A stretch of DNA of 64,000 nucleotides from Parasitella parasitica. Lineage: Eukaryota; Mucoromycota; Mucoromycetes; Mucorales; Mucoraceae. The stretch lies in NCBI GenBank assembly GCA_025201805.1, contig MU619286.1, positions 145,970 to 209,969 of the forward strand. Direction: 5' to 3'. The notes under the pieces were generated by a model. It did no database searches and had not been told where the DNA came from. It saw only the letters and a list, made by a program, of their open reading frames with translations. Positions 36,010 to 46,784 of this stretch are shown here, piece by piece (positions within the stretch are counted from its first letter, which is position 1; every line of letters begins with the position of its first letter). The position numbers and the translations under genes were made by a program.

Positions 36010-37910
36010 TACACTAAAAACTCAGGATATAAAAGACAAAAAAAAACTAATCTAAGTAATAAAGGTCATGGTGGTTGTGATAATAAATATTAGGGTTTCC
36101 GGTAACAAACCTTTTATCCCTGATGAGAGCCAAGAAGTTTCTGAGAGAAGAGAGTAATTGCTTTGTTTTACTCATAGTGAAAATCCAAAGAGAATGTGTT
36201 GGGAAATAAGCTACATCTACATCATATCTAAACGCATTTATGTCCTTGGGATTTCATAGACTTCTATACAGATGAAATTTTATGAATCGGTGTGCAGATT
36301 GTTTCCTTTTCTCTGACATTTTCTTATACCTTCAGTTGATCTGGCGTCTTGAATTGTAAAAGGTCTCGTCAGAAAAGAACCAAGCAAAGTTCTCTATATC
36401 CAGTTGCACAGTAGAACAGATAGTCAGACCTGTGCCGTCTTTTCCATAATTTTGGAATGGTTCAAAAGTGTGTGTGTCTTGGCAAAGCCAGGGTCGTAGG
36501 TTTTTAGGTGTCTGATTTTTTTTTATTTTTTTTTTTGGCCTACGCGAACTTTAGTGTGCTTTTTGTCAGAATAAAGACAAAAACTGCAAGAAAACAATGT
36601 TTAGAGATTTCAAACACAAAAAAAGGTAATGCAAAGTAATGCATTAGACTATAAGACACCTTTTGATAACGTATTTGCATAGCTTAGAGCAAATTCCTGT
36701 ACGTTTGAAGTTGACATACAATGACGGAAGCGACTTTTCTGGCTTTTTTCGGCAAAGTATTTTTCAAAATCGGAGCGTGAGATCGTCAAGTCAGTTACAG
36801 ACACGTAAGTAATACCATTAGAAATCCAAGAAGCACATCATTCAGAAAACTAGGTTGCAATTGTTTTTCTCTTGAATTGGGTAAGCTATGGCTTCTCAAA
36901 GCTCATGCTTTCTTGGAAAATATACCATTTTTCTTTGATGGCGGAGATTGGACGCGTCCAAAATCAGGAAGGAGAAATTCTTTCAGAAACTCCATTTGTA
37001 CAATTAGAAAACAAAATTACTTTTTTAAGGCAACATATCATCCCCCGATACTATGCATACCTCGGCTGTCAATCTATGATAATAGCTGTATTTTTAGACG
37101 CTCTACACGATGGTACTATTTCATAATTCTCGTATGCTTATGGAAGGAGTTATGTCGAGAAAACCTCAAAACAGATCAAGAGGGAAAAGTCAAAATTTTG
37201 CTTAATCAAAGAGCATTTCCAGTCTTTCAGATCAAGGAATGGTCTTTTACGATCATTTTCCTCTAATATATGCTATAGTAAAAAGTTGCATTTTTGGGGT
37301 CAAAATCGAGGATAATGCGTAATCGATGATTTTGCATGTGTGGATACAAGGAAAAAATCGAAAAAATCCGTCATTTTGCATCGAAAAAAAATCATGCTCA
37401 AATTGCACCAAAATCATATATAATATAGTTCTTTCCCAATGGATACTATTTCTGGTGTTTTCAGGGCACTTTTGATTATTAAAATTAATCGAAAAATGGC
37501 ACATAAAGCGTATGTTCTTGCTTTTAAAATTTATGGCCCGTTCGTGATTGTTCAGTTTCAGGTTGTATTGAAAAATGGGATAATAAAAAACCCAAATAGC
37601 CATTCTATTGTAAGACACCTTTTGCTCCTGCACAATGGCTGTTTGATCAAAATAAACTAATTAGAGCGTCGCAATTTCGCATATCCTTATTAAATGTTCT
37701 CTACTCTTATTTCTTCTTTTCACTATTTCAAAATATTCTTGGGGAGACATTTCTCTTCTCTCAGAAACTTCTCAGCTTTTATCAGAAATAAAAGGTTTGT
37801 AATCAGAAATCTTACTATATATCACCACAAACACCGTGACATTTATCATTTTCTTGAAAGTTTTTTTTTTTTCTTTTTTTTTTGTCGGATACCATAAAAA
37901 TACTATAGAG
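36010..37910 (+). mobile_element. Unnamed DNA element with long terminal inverted repeats
   Basis: The ends are inverted copies of each other. ACAAACCTTTTATCCCTGAT (36104-36123) with the following AAGTTTCTGAGAGAAGAG matches the reverse complement of about 37757-37800. The similarity extends outward (GTCATGGTGGTTGTGATAA versus GTCACGGTGTTTGTGGTGAT) to about 36010 and 37910, so each arm is about 170 bp, imperfect. The interior carries a 129-codon frame (36877-37266, MGKLWLLKAHAFLENIPFFF) and an overlapping 84-codon frame (36872-37126). Both are conserved in the inverted copy at 11853-13370. No transposase motif is visible; it is probably non-autonomous. Exact ends and target duplication not resolved. 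Confidence 0.55.
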
Positions 37911-38572
37911 TAAAATTCTACAATGCTACGAAGTCCTGGAAAATGATAGGGATCGCCACACGTACAGCCTAAACGTGCGCAAAGAAGCTTAAAGAGGAAT
38001 ATTTTTGTACGTTTTGAAGTAGTTAGGAGCATATTCGATTAATACATGATGTTATGAAGACCTCGTTTTTTGAGGTCAAAATTCAAAGAGTAGCAAATCC
38101 AAAAACTTTCCTTATACTGGATACTCATCAATGATTTTCTGCTGCAAATGCATCAGATGATAACTACGAGCTCTGAAAAGTTCTTTGAGTGCGGATCTGA
38201 AAACTTTGATGATCATGTCATAGTACCATTTAGCTTGCACTTTGCTGCAATATCACCAACTTACCTGTACTATTCTTGTCATGACACGAAAAGCCCAAGT
38301 ATTACATCATAAATTATATTGGACAACAATGATACCGGTACAGGGCATCTATTGCTGCACTAAATGTATGGTCTATGATACCTACATTATCAGAACTGGA
38401 TATCCATAACTGCAATGGAGGAGAAAAAAAAAATTTTTTTTGATCTGCATAGATGCTGCAATAGCAAAAAAAAAAAAAAAAAGGTATGGTATTTGGATGA
38501 TTTACAATCACCACTCATGATTGAATGATACTCATGATTTTCATTGATTTTATTTCATTTATACACCACAAC
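37911..38572. other. Intergenic region
   Basis: AT-rich, a poly-A run at about 38466-38482, no gene seen. Confidence 0.5.
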
Positions 38573-39775
38573 TCATCGAAGATCCTTCACCGAACTGTAC
38601 TTTCGAGTTTTTCCGTTAGGAGATGTTAGACTGCGTCCATAATATCCAGCGTTTGCATCATAGTAACTGTGATAGGGCTGGTTGTATTGAAGGTAGTCCT
38701 GCATTGGGTTAGCATTGTAGTAGTTGTGGGCTCCTCTTCTGTCGTACACGTGATGTGGGTATAGTTGCTGATGGTAGGGATAGGAATGGTTGTTTTGATA
38801 CACCATATTGTTGTTGTACATGTGCTGCTGCTGCTGCTGCTGTTGCTGTTGCTGGGTCAACATTTGTGCCAAGGATGATAGTGCCACTTGCTGCTGTTGT
38901 TGCTGTTGTTGCTGTTGTTGTCGCTGATGTTGCAACAATAGCTGCTGTTGCAACACCTGCTGTTGTAGCTGCTGCTGCTGCTGTTGTTGTTGTTGTTGTA
39001 TTAATAGATTGTGCGGCTGATGCTGTTGCTGTTGACCCAGCATGAGCATCATCATGAGCATTTGAGCTTGTTGTTGTTGTAGATGTTGGTTTTCCTGGTT
39101 AAACGGCATCATCATACCCATATTTGCTAACTGCTGCTGCTGTTGTTGTTGCTGTAGTTGTTGTTGTACTTGAGCCTGCTGTTGCTGTGCTTGCTGTGCT
39201 TGCTGTGCTTGTTGTGCTTGTTGTGCCTGTTGTGCCTGTTGTGCCTGTTGTGCCTGTTGTGCTTGTTGTGCTTGTTGTGCTTGTTGTGCTTGTTGTGCTT
39301 GTTGTGCTTGTTGTGCCTGTTGTGCTTGTTGAACATGGTGTCTGATAGCCATCTCGTCCATTAGAGGCGGCGGTCCACCTGGCATAGATACAGGTTGCGG
39401 CATTTGCTGTGGCAAGATGTTTCTTGCGTCTAAAGGCGGATATTTAGGTGCTAAACTTAGTCGTTCGAGAAGACTATCTAAAAAGCCTTTATTTTGCATT
39501 GTATAAGGACGAGGTTGTTGTCCCATCATGGCAGGGTTTTGCTGCATCATCATTGCTGCTGGAGGTATCGCTGGTTGCGGAGGTAGAGCTGCTGCTGCTG
39601 TTGCTGCTGTAGCTACTGGAGGCGGAGGAACTGCCGCTGGAGCGGGGGCGGAGATGGCAGCTGGGGCTGGAGCTGGAGCTGATGGAGCCTTTTCTGCCAC
39701 GGCCACATTTGGAGCTGAATCGGCAACAGGGGGAGGAGCAGCAGCGGAAGGTGTTGGAATAGCTTCTTCTGGCAT
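38573..39775 (-). CDS. Polyglutamine / QQA-repeat protein of unknown function
   Basis: Single frame, 400 residues from MPEEAIPTPSAA at 39775; the in-frame upstream stretch is a Phe/Leu run from the 5' leader. The Pro/Ala-rich first 100 residues are followed by a short conserved-looking segment (NKGFLDSLLERLSLAPKYPP), then about 17 QQA tripeptides, several polyQ blocks separated by Met/Leu-rich pieces, and a Tyr/Asn/His-rich C-terminus (YNNNMVYQNNHSYPYHQQLY). It ends in a basic SLTSPNGKTRKYSSVKDLR. Such composition is typical of transcriptional coactivator, RNA-granule or prion-like proteins. No folded domain recognised. Confidence 0.75.
   Translation of the reverse strand: MPEEAIPTPSAAAPPPVADSAPNVAVAEKAPSAPAPAPAAISAPAPAAVPPPPVATAATAAAALPPQPAIPPAAMMMQQNPAMMGQQPRPYTMQNKGFLDSLLERLSLAPKYPPLDARNILPQQMPQPVSMPGGPPPLMDEMAIRHHVQQAQQAQQAQQAQQAQQAQQAQQAQQAQQAQQAQQAQQAQQAQQAQQAQQQQAQVQQQLQQQQQQQQLANMGMMMPFNQENQHLQQQQAQMLMMMLMLGQQQQHQPHNLLIQQQQQQQQQQLQQQVLQQQLLLQHQRQQQQQQQQQQQVALSSLAQMLTQQQQQQQQQQHMYNNNMVYQNNHSYPYHQQLYPHHVYDRRGAHNYYNANPMQDYLQYNQPYHSYYDANAGYYGRSLTSPNGKTRKYSSVKDLR
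39170..39336. repeat. 9-bp tandem repeat coding QQA
   Basis: About 17 units of TTGTGCYTG (coding strand CARCAGGCA/CAAGCACAA). Third-base variation between CTT and CCT types occurs in blocks, which suggests repeated unit duplication. Confidence 0.9.
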
Positions 39776-40000
39776 TTTTGTAGTCAAGATAAGAAGAAGA
39801 AATAGAAAGAGAAAGAGAAAGAAAGAAGAAACAGAAAGGGTCAAAACAAACAATACAGTCTAATTCTGGACAATGAATCTTGTGATGTGGAAGCCCTTTT
39901 ACGGTAAATTTATTTCATCTTCAGCATATATATGATTGTGTGATTTCCGTCCCCAGTTACCAAGTTCGCTCTTCTTTCAGTTTCCTTTCTAAAAAAAAAA

Positions 40001-41734
40001 ATGCCATTTGGGTTCTACCACGAGGTAGTTTGCACTGTGTCTCGAAGCGCACTGTGGTCCTTTTTTAGCGATATCAAGCTCGAGGACGTCGATAATGTTC
40101 CTCCAGAATCACAGCCATTGGTAGTGTAGGTTTCTTTGTTTTTCGCTGGTAACGCTGTATTAATTTTCTGTAAACAGTGCTGCCACTCACCATAATATGA
40201 TCATCGACCCTGCCGTCCTGTCGGTTACGTTCCCCAACAAGCGTCGACTGCACTACTGGGCAAAGGACAGCATGTTCAAGAACCTGTACGCTGCTTCGTT
40301 TTTGACCGACTGTGGTGTTGTGCCCGTTGATAGGAAAACGAAAAACAATTCTTTGCTTTATGCTGCTACATTTGATGTCTTGAAGCTCGGAGAAGCTGTG
40401 GCAGTCTTTCCAGAGGGAACAAGCCATACGCTGCCAAGATTGGGTGCCTTCAAAGACGGCACGAGCTTTGTAAGCGAATCTCATTATTGCTTGCTATTCT
40501 GTATGTAAATATTCATTCATCGCTTTACAACAGGCTGCTTTGGAATATGCAAAAATTAACCATGACGAGGGGCTCAACAAATGTGCTCCAATTTTACCGG
40601 TTGGCATCGTGTATCCCGAGAAGTCAAAATACAGAAGCGTGGTTATCGTAAAGTAAGTAGAAATGAGTGAAAATTGGAAAATTGGGATTTCGGTGACCAA
40701 GCGTTGTTTGTCCAGATACGGAAAGCCTATCCCCATCGAGCCTTACTTGCCTTTGTACTTGCAAGACCCCAAAAAGGCGGCTAAACTTTTAACAAAAGAT
40801 ACAGAACAAGCAATGGAGAAACTGACTGTGAATGCACCTGATTGGGAGAGTAAGTATGCTGCTGACATGGCCAGATGGCTGTTATTCCCTGGTGAGAATG
40901 GCCTAATGAAGGACTACATTCCAATAACTCAAAGGTAAGCTGATGAGTCTGCTGCTAGCAAGACGACTAACTGGGATACGTGTTAGTTTAATCAATGCAA
41001 TGCACACGCTGGGAGAAAAAGATGTCGAAATCGCTAAACTTCAAAAAAGCCTGGTTATATACAAATTAGAACTGGAATCGTTGCTATTAAATGATGCACA
41101 AATTGCTAAATACAACGAAAAGAACATTACGGCCATTTCAACAACCGTGCAACTGTTGCAACGTACAGCTGCTAGCTTGATAGATTTACCTTTATTTTTA
41201 CCGGGCCTGGTAGCCCATTTGCCACTTTATGTAGCTGGTTATATTGCTGGTCATATCGAAATTTACGAAGAAGTAAGAGCTCAGAACAAAATCTTCTTTG
41301 GAATGGCTCTTGTACCTCTCATCTACCTGGGTGCCTTTATTTGGGGTTGGTTTGCCTTATTTGGTGGTACCTTCTTTGGCTTCTTTACTGCGTTGGCTAC
41401 ATTGGGTGTATTTGTCTGGTACCATGTCACTTCTATTGACGAGCGTTATGAGAATTTCAAGGATTTGCAAGGTAGATGGCGTCTATTTGACGCTGTAGTT
41501 CTAGGACGAGGCATGTGGAGACGTAAAGATCGCATTTTAGGATTAAAGAAACTGAGAACTGAAAGCCTGGCTCGAGTTCGCAATATGATTACTACATATA
41601 AATCAACAAATGACGATGTTCATGTGATCTGGTTAGCTCTTCGTCAGCGTGTGAGACAGTTTGGTGAGGTTTCAAAGCTTCGCTCAAAGAAGAAGGCTTT
41701 GGCAAAACAGTATGAATGGTGTTTTGAAGGATAA
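40001..41734 (+). CDS. Glycerol-3-phosphate/DHAP acyltransferase (Gat1/Gat2 = SCT1/GPT2 type)
   Basis: Five exons from ATG at 40001 (MPFGFYHEVVCTVSRSALWS). A splice at LVV/AATHHNMIID creates the plsC motif I H-x4-D (HNMIID). Motif III is VAVFPEGTSHTLPRLGAFKDG and the PILPVGIVYPE block follows. After KYGKPIPIEPYLPLYLQD the C-terminal half has two or three transmembrane segments (LPLFLPGLVAHLPLYVAGYI; MALVPLIYLGAFIWGWFAL) and a basic tail. It matches fungal ER glycerol-3-phosphate acyltransferases, which make lysophosphatidic acid, the first step of glycerolipid synthesis. The short N-terminus compared with yeast Sct1 suggests a compact version. Confidence 0.88.
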
Positions 41735-41902
41735 ATCGATTTGAATAAAGGAATATGTGTATCACCTTGACATGTGTTTTGTTGGCAGGTCCTGTGTAGC
41801 TCGGCCGGACCATTAAAAACTTTTTTTTTTTCTACTAGTATTGGAAATCAAACGCCAAGTGATAAACTCCTCCCTTTTCACCGAGCCCTTCGACACAACA
41901 AT

Positions 41903-42576
41903 ATGACCGTATGTACCAGAAAGATATATAAACGAGTGAATTGAATGATGGGACATATTATGATGATGGATGGATGTTATTAAGCTGACGGTTCATTTGA
42001 ATGGATGAATACCATGAGTGGATGGATGAATAGAGAGATAAATATGATATCTGGCTACTATTTTGTCAAAACAAAAGTCAGCTTACTACTCACCATCATT
42101 ATATGTTGTCAAATGCAATAAATTATGCCATCATTGGATCACTTTTCATATATCAATTTAATTCTGCATAATATAAATTGAGATATTAATGTGGTTTTTT
42201 GCTGTCTAGTTGGCTGTTGATCTTCTTAACCCCTCCGTTGAACACGAGAAGCGCTCTCACAAGCTCAAGAGACTTGTGCAATCTCCCAATTCTTACTTTA
42301 TGGACGTCAAATGTCCTGGTAAGTAAATTCGTCTAGCTTAGAAAGCTTGTTCTAATTGAATTACTATCTTTTATACAGGCTGTTTAAACATTAGCACCGT
42401 TTTTAGCCACGCTCAAACTGTCGTTTTGTGTTCTTCTTGCGCTACTGTCTTGTGCCAACCTACTGGTGGTCGTGCTCGCTTGACTGAAGGTAATTTTCTG
42501 TTTATACCTTATACCTACTCATCTCTAATTCTTCGCTTTTTTCGCAGGCTGCTCCTTCCGTAGAAAGGCCAATTAA
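41903..42576 (+). CDS. RPS27: 40S ribosomal protein eS27
   Basis: Four exons, 41903-41908 (Met-Thr only), 42210-42318, 42379-42489, 42548-42576; 84 residues. Product [20 protein letters not shown] ... [20 protein letters not shown], then [18 protein letters not shown] and CSFRRKAN. The C4 zinc finger (CPGC and CSSC) is complete. The first intron is about 300 nt, the longest of the ribosomal genes here, with ATGG microsatellite-like sequence inside. Confidence 0.95.
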
Positions 42577-42873
42577 GCTTTTATTAATGAAAACTGTCTT
42601 GAAACTGCTTCATAATCTCTGCTTTATATGGCTCAACCCGGTGATGTTAATTCTTTTTTTACAATGTAAACTATCCACAACGTTTCTGTTTACTGTTTTT
42701 TCTTTTATTTTAACAATAAAAGCATAAAGAGCAAACAAAACCTATATATACATAACCATACATTTTGTGCTATTTTGTTAATAAATATAGGTAAATCTGA
42801 AAGCCGGAATAACTTTATCTTTCGATGCCTTCATTCGGGTTTTAACTTGCAATCCACTGAGAAAATTATGCAT
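42577..42873. other. 3' flank of eS27
   Basis: AT-rich 3' region with AATAAA near 42715; nothing else seen. Confidence 0.5.
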
Positions 42874-42876
42874 TAA

Positions 42877-44388
42877 GGGCATCTCCAACAGAGATGCTAA
42901 ACAAAAAACCATTTAAAGCGCCCCCCCCCCCCCTTTTTTTTTTCCAACCCGGAAATGTTTTTGCTTTTTTGTCTCTGAAGCTCTTTGAATTACTCCCTTG
43001 GCTCTTGAATCCATTGTATTCTCTTTTACTATTTTTTTCTTATCTTTTCTTCTTTATGCAAAGCCGTTCTACTTTCAAAACAGGAGCTGGTGCTCACTAC
43101 TTTTATTCAACCCATATTTATATATCTCATACTATAAACCTCACACTTCTAACATTAATATGAGCATTCAGGACAGAAATACTGGCCATTTTAAAAAATG
43201 TTAATAAAGTTTGTATAGTTAGTTAAACTTTATACAATGGAAAAAAGATCTTTAAGTAAGTTCATATCATATAGTTTTAATTTAGTAATGCCTTAGAACT
43301 TAACAAGTTATATTAGGAATGCTATCTACACGGATGGTTATTCAGTTTCTTTTCTCTTCTCAATAATTACAGCAAAAAAAAAGAAAGACTCTCTTCCCGT
43401 AAAGCCATCTGACCTGAAAACAGATATTGACAATGGGTGCCAAGTGTGGGTGGTAGACCCTGGAATTAGCACGGTTTTTACTATAGTTGACCAAGCTGGT
43501 AGAGTGAGATCACTTGATCAAAAGGAGTATTATCACTTGTGTGGGTTTAATGATGCAGCTCACATTCGAAAGATTCATCAAGCGAAGCACACAAACACTC
43601 ATAGAATGATAACAGAACTGGATTCATTAAAAACCGGAGAAGTTTCAAAATTCTTGATTGCTTGCATAAAGCGTATAGAATCCTACGATACAATGTATGA
43701 ATTTTATAACAGAGGCCTTTGGTAAGTGTAGCAAACTCTTGTACATATTTTAAAAATGTGTTAACCAAATGGAATAGGTCTTCAAAATTAAAGTTTAGAT
43801 GTTATAGAAAGAAGCAAAAAGCCTTCAGCGAAATAGTCAAGATGTTTACTCATGATAGCATCAAATGTCGTACGGGTGTGTCTACCAATGTGAAGACAAC
43901 AACGAGAAACAACAATTCTTACTCTCGCCCTCCACCACTTGATGGATCAGTGAAGGCAAATAAAACCATCATTGCCTATAGAGATGGAAGGTTTTCACCT
44001 ACCATGAGAGGCAAAAGATCTGGACCTACAAAGACTATCATAAAAGCTCTTCAAAAATGTAAAGAAAATCGTGGTGTTGCAGTCCAAATGGTAAACGAAT
44101 ACCTCACCAGTCATGTCTGCAACAACTGCAAAAAAGAATGGCTGCAAAAAACATCCTCAACAAGAAACAATGACGCTCGTCTTTCACCATTCCAGCGTTC
44201 TGAATCAAAAGAATAATTGCAAGCATTGTGTGTCATTGATATTACTCTTTGATACGCCATGGGTATTCGGCTTATCCTATACACCATTACAGGTGAGTAA
44301 AATTGTCCAAAAAAAAAAGAAAGTATCATCCTCTCACCAATTTTCTTTTGGAAATTTTGTAAAATTAGCACCTCCGTTGGAGATGCTC
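42877..44388 (+). mobile_element. 1.5-kb element with Harbinger-type ends carrying a TnpB-like gene
   Basis: The left end GGGCATCTCCAACAGAGATG and the reverse complement of the right end GAGCATCTCCAACGGAGGTG agree at 21 of 24 bases including the following CTAA. Each end also contains a small internal palindrome (GCATCTC...GAGATGC on the left). A TAA trinucleotide flanks both sides (42874-42876 and 44389-44391), a 3-bp TWA duplication as made by PIF/Harbinger transposons. No Harbinger transposase is inside. The only coding content is the C-terminal half of a Fanzor/TnpB-like protein. Confidence 0.7.
43373..44350 (+). pseudogene. Fanzor/TnpB-like nuclease, N-terminally truncated and degraded at RuvC-III
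   Basis: Two exons joined across a 56-nt intron (43722-43777) that restores RGLW/SSKLKFRCY. Motifs in order: RuvC-I VWVVDPGISTVFTIVD with the catalytic Asp; a helical region FYNRGLW-SSKLKFRCYRKK; RuvC-II-like block TIIAYRDGRFSPTMRGKRSG; zinc ribbon VNEYLTSHVCNNC. After a frameshift near 44150 a second half-finger appears (HSSVLNQKNNCKHC). The usual W-x-RD-x-NA RuvC-III motif after it is not recognisable. No N-terminal domain is found in the 500 bp between the left end and the RuvC-I region. The zinc-ribbon phrase N-E-Y-x-T-S-x-x-C is characteristic of Fanzor proteins, the eukaryotic relatives of TnpB, RNA-guided nucleases of transposons. Probably inactive. Confidence 0.72.
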
Positions 44389-44391
44389 TAA

Positions 44392-45482
44392 GCAGGCTGC
44401 CTTGAAAGTTTCAAGTTTTGACAAGCGTGCATTCATCCTCCGCTTACCGTATTTTTTTTTTTTGAGTTTAATTTACTCCATTGAATACCAAGAAATTAAG
44501 ATGATTCAGAATCTATTGGCAATCTACAAACTCCATAAATTCATAATTACGCCTTTTTGTAGTTTATTTCGACAAGCAAAGAATTTAATGCAGGCATCTT
44601 TGTACTAGATTAAATGCATCCGGATGGTATTTTGCAAGAGTAAATTGGTTGATCTATACAATAAGGTTTATTTGAGTTGCGAAGGGTCTTGAGCTTGTGA
44701 TATCCAAGGACAAAGCTTGACATTTGGGTGTACTGCGTCTTTAGTGTTAATTGACATTTTTCTCAGGATACAATTCGTGCGTTACGCTATACCAAAAACG
44801 TAAGAGCACTGGAGTACTATATTTGCTGTAAAGTCTGGTATGTATATATACAGTATATGCGTTTTGATTGTCTCACAAAGCGGAAAGAATAGCCTATTCA
44901 ACTTTCTGCTCCGCAAGGCAATTTCTCTTTGATTTGAAATTCGTAAATCAGTCTTTTTAGCATTTTATCAAGTTTATATCTTTGGTTCCGTGTTGAATTA
45001 CATTGCACTATTTTGCTTATGCCGTATATTGTATATACTAGACGCGTATGTTTTTTTTAAAGAAAATGTGGATATATTGTGTTTTGTCGTACGCCAGTGT
45101 ATGACAACAGCAATGATTTGTATTTCCTGTGCTAACCTTATTGATAAGCACGAAAACAACTTTGAAAAATGCACATGTATAATTTTCGCTGTTGTTCGAG
45201 TTATGCAATACAAATTTTGCCATATTGCCAAAAAGAGTGCTGCCCTGACGGATCTACATGAAAAAAGCCCATTTCGGATTTTTTGTATATAAAATCGTGG
45301 GAAAAAGTACTTGTTGGCCCTTCCGTTAAAGTATCATTTTATTTATGTATGTGTTACAAGAAAAACTTTTTTTTTTATAATGTTTATTTTATATAATTCA
45401 TGTCAACATGAAAATATTGGGGTTTATGGGTATTTTGTACAATAAAATAAGGATAAGAGAATAATATGTATAAGAAATAATG
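44392..45482. other. Intergenic region
   Basis: AT-rich; a 100-codon frame at 44990-45292 has no domain. Probably the 3' flank of the GATA gene plus spacer. Confidence 0.45.
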
Positions 45483-46784
45483 TTATGAAATGATAATGCT
45501 GTTATTGTTACTGTCAGAATAAATGATGGAGCGAAGAATAGCACATCTTCTTTCCAGCATGTTTAAAAAGCCTTCCATTTGCTGAGGAGACATGCGTCCA
45601 ATTAATGATTTGAATCTTGTATCGTCATTTTGTTGGTGAGTGTCTTGTTGCTGCGGGGCAATAGGAGATGTTGAGAGAGATTCCATTTGGATGCTGGCAT
45701 TCGGCATAATCATGGAAGGGAACACTTGGGGCTGCTGATACAGTCTTTGCATTTTGTGCGTTTCTTGAGCGTTATCTTCGATTAGAATAGCATCACATGA
45801 TTTTCTTTTTTGGCCAGTTACTGGTGATGAACTACCCGAGTTTGATGTAGGTTGCTGCATACTGGCGTAGATAGTGCAAGTACCACACATGGTTTGACCC
45901 AGAGAATTTAAATGCCAAGAAACAGCCTTGGTTTGGTAGCATTGATGGCAGCGTGTTTCTTCTTGAGGAGTAGGAGTAAAATCGTGGATATGTTGTGGAG
46001 AAGAATAAGTCAGTGTGTCTTGCTCGTTAGTAGGCGCAGGAGCAGACACAGGAGAAGAGGGTGCTGTATTATTCACACTACTAGTCGTCGTAGCAGCAGT
46101 CTGTTTGTTTTGATTGGACTGATGCTTTTGGCGAATATGAAGTGGACGATGCGTGTTGTACTGCTTGTAATAAAGTCCACAAGCGTTACAGAGTGAGTGA
46201 GCACGGTCAGGCGTACGACGCCATAATGGAGTCTTGGTGACATGGCAATTAAAGCATTCAAGTTGACGTGGTGTTTTGTTTGCTTTTGGGGCTTTAGATT
46301 GATTCTTCTTTTTTGCGGCAATCTTTTCCTTTAGATCATTGATATCGACGCTATTTTCTTCTTCATTATCATCTTCTACAATCAGTACATCTTCATCTTC
46401 TCCCTCTAGATTTTGATGCTGTTGCTGATCTGTGCGAAAAGAAGCATTGACTTGATCGAATTGAACAAATTGATCAAAGCCCTCTTGTGGGAAATGCGAT
46501 AGACTTTGAAGAAACTGTTGAGGGTCCAGTAAATTCACCGCAGGATTGGCAGAAGTAGGGCTACTGCGATTGGAATCGCTGGACAGCGTGGGGGAAGGAA
46601 AGTTACTAAAGACAGGGCCGCCAAGCGTAGAAGTAGGTGATGATTGCTGTGTCTGATATTGCTGCTGCAGCAAGAGATCAGAAAATCCTTTGTCATAAAA
46701 GCCAGTTTGCTGGTTGCCTTCACTACCGGAAGCGGTGTTTGTCTCCATATATTGCAACATGAATTCTTCGTTATCCATCATCAT
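45483..46784 (-). CDS. GATA-type zinc-finger transcription factor with a second degenerate finger
   Basis: Single frame of 433 residues starting [12 protein letters not shown]. Gln/Ser/Thr-rich N-terminus, acidic stretch ([18 protein letters not shown]), then a basic region and a class IV GATA finger: C-FN-C, 18 residues, CNAC ([26 protein letters not shown]) with the basic tail [10 protein letters not shown]. About 80 residues on, a second C-x2-C-x17-C-x2-C unit (RCHQC ... MCGTC) has the GATA finger spacing and the Trp but lacks the LWRR and N-A motifs; it may still bind zinc. Fungal GATA factors regulate nitrogen use, iron uptake or light response. I cannot assign which. Confidence 0.9.
   Translation of the reverse strand: MMMDNEEFMLQYMETNTASGSEGNQQTGFYDKGFSDLLLQQQYQTQQSSPTSTLGGPVFSNFPSPTLSSDSNRSSPTSANPAVNLLDPQQFLQSLSHFPQEGFDQFVQFDQVNASFRTDQQQHQNLEGEDEDVLIVEDDNEEENSVDINDLKEKIAAKKKNQSKAPKANKTPRQLECFNCHVTKTPLWRRTPDRAHSLCNACGLYYKQYNTHRPLHIRQKHQSNQNKQTAATTTSSVNNTAPSSPVSAPAPTNEQDTLTYSSPQHIHDFTPTPQEETRCHQCYQTKAVSWHLNSLGQTMCGTCTIYASMQQPTSNSGSSSPVTGQKRKSCDAILIEDNAQETHKMQRLYQQPQVFPSMIMPNASIQMESLSTSPIAPQQQDTHQQNDDTRFKSLIGRMSPQQMEGFLNMLERRCAILRSIIYSDSNNNSIIIS

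Noticed and set aside
39170-39336. Regular short repeats that could look CRISPR-like
   Set aside because: They are contiguous 9-bp codon repeats within a polyQ reading frame, without unique spacers.
42894-43204. Frames rich in Phe/Leu inside the left part of the Harbinger-ended element
   Set aside because: Composition follows poly-C and poly-T tracts; no similarity to a TnpB N-terminus.
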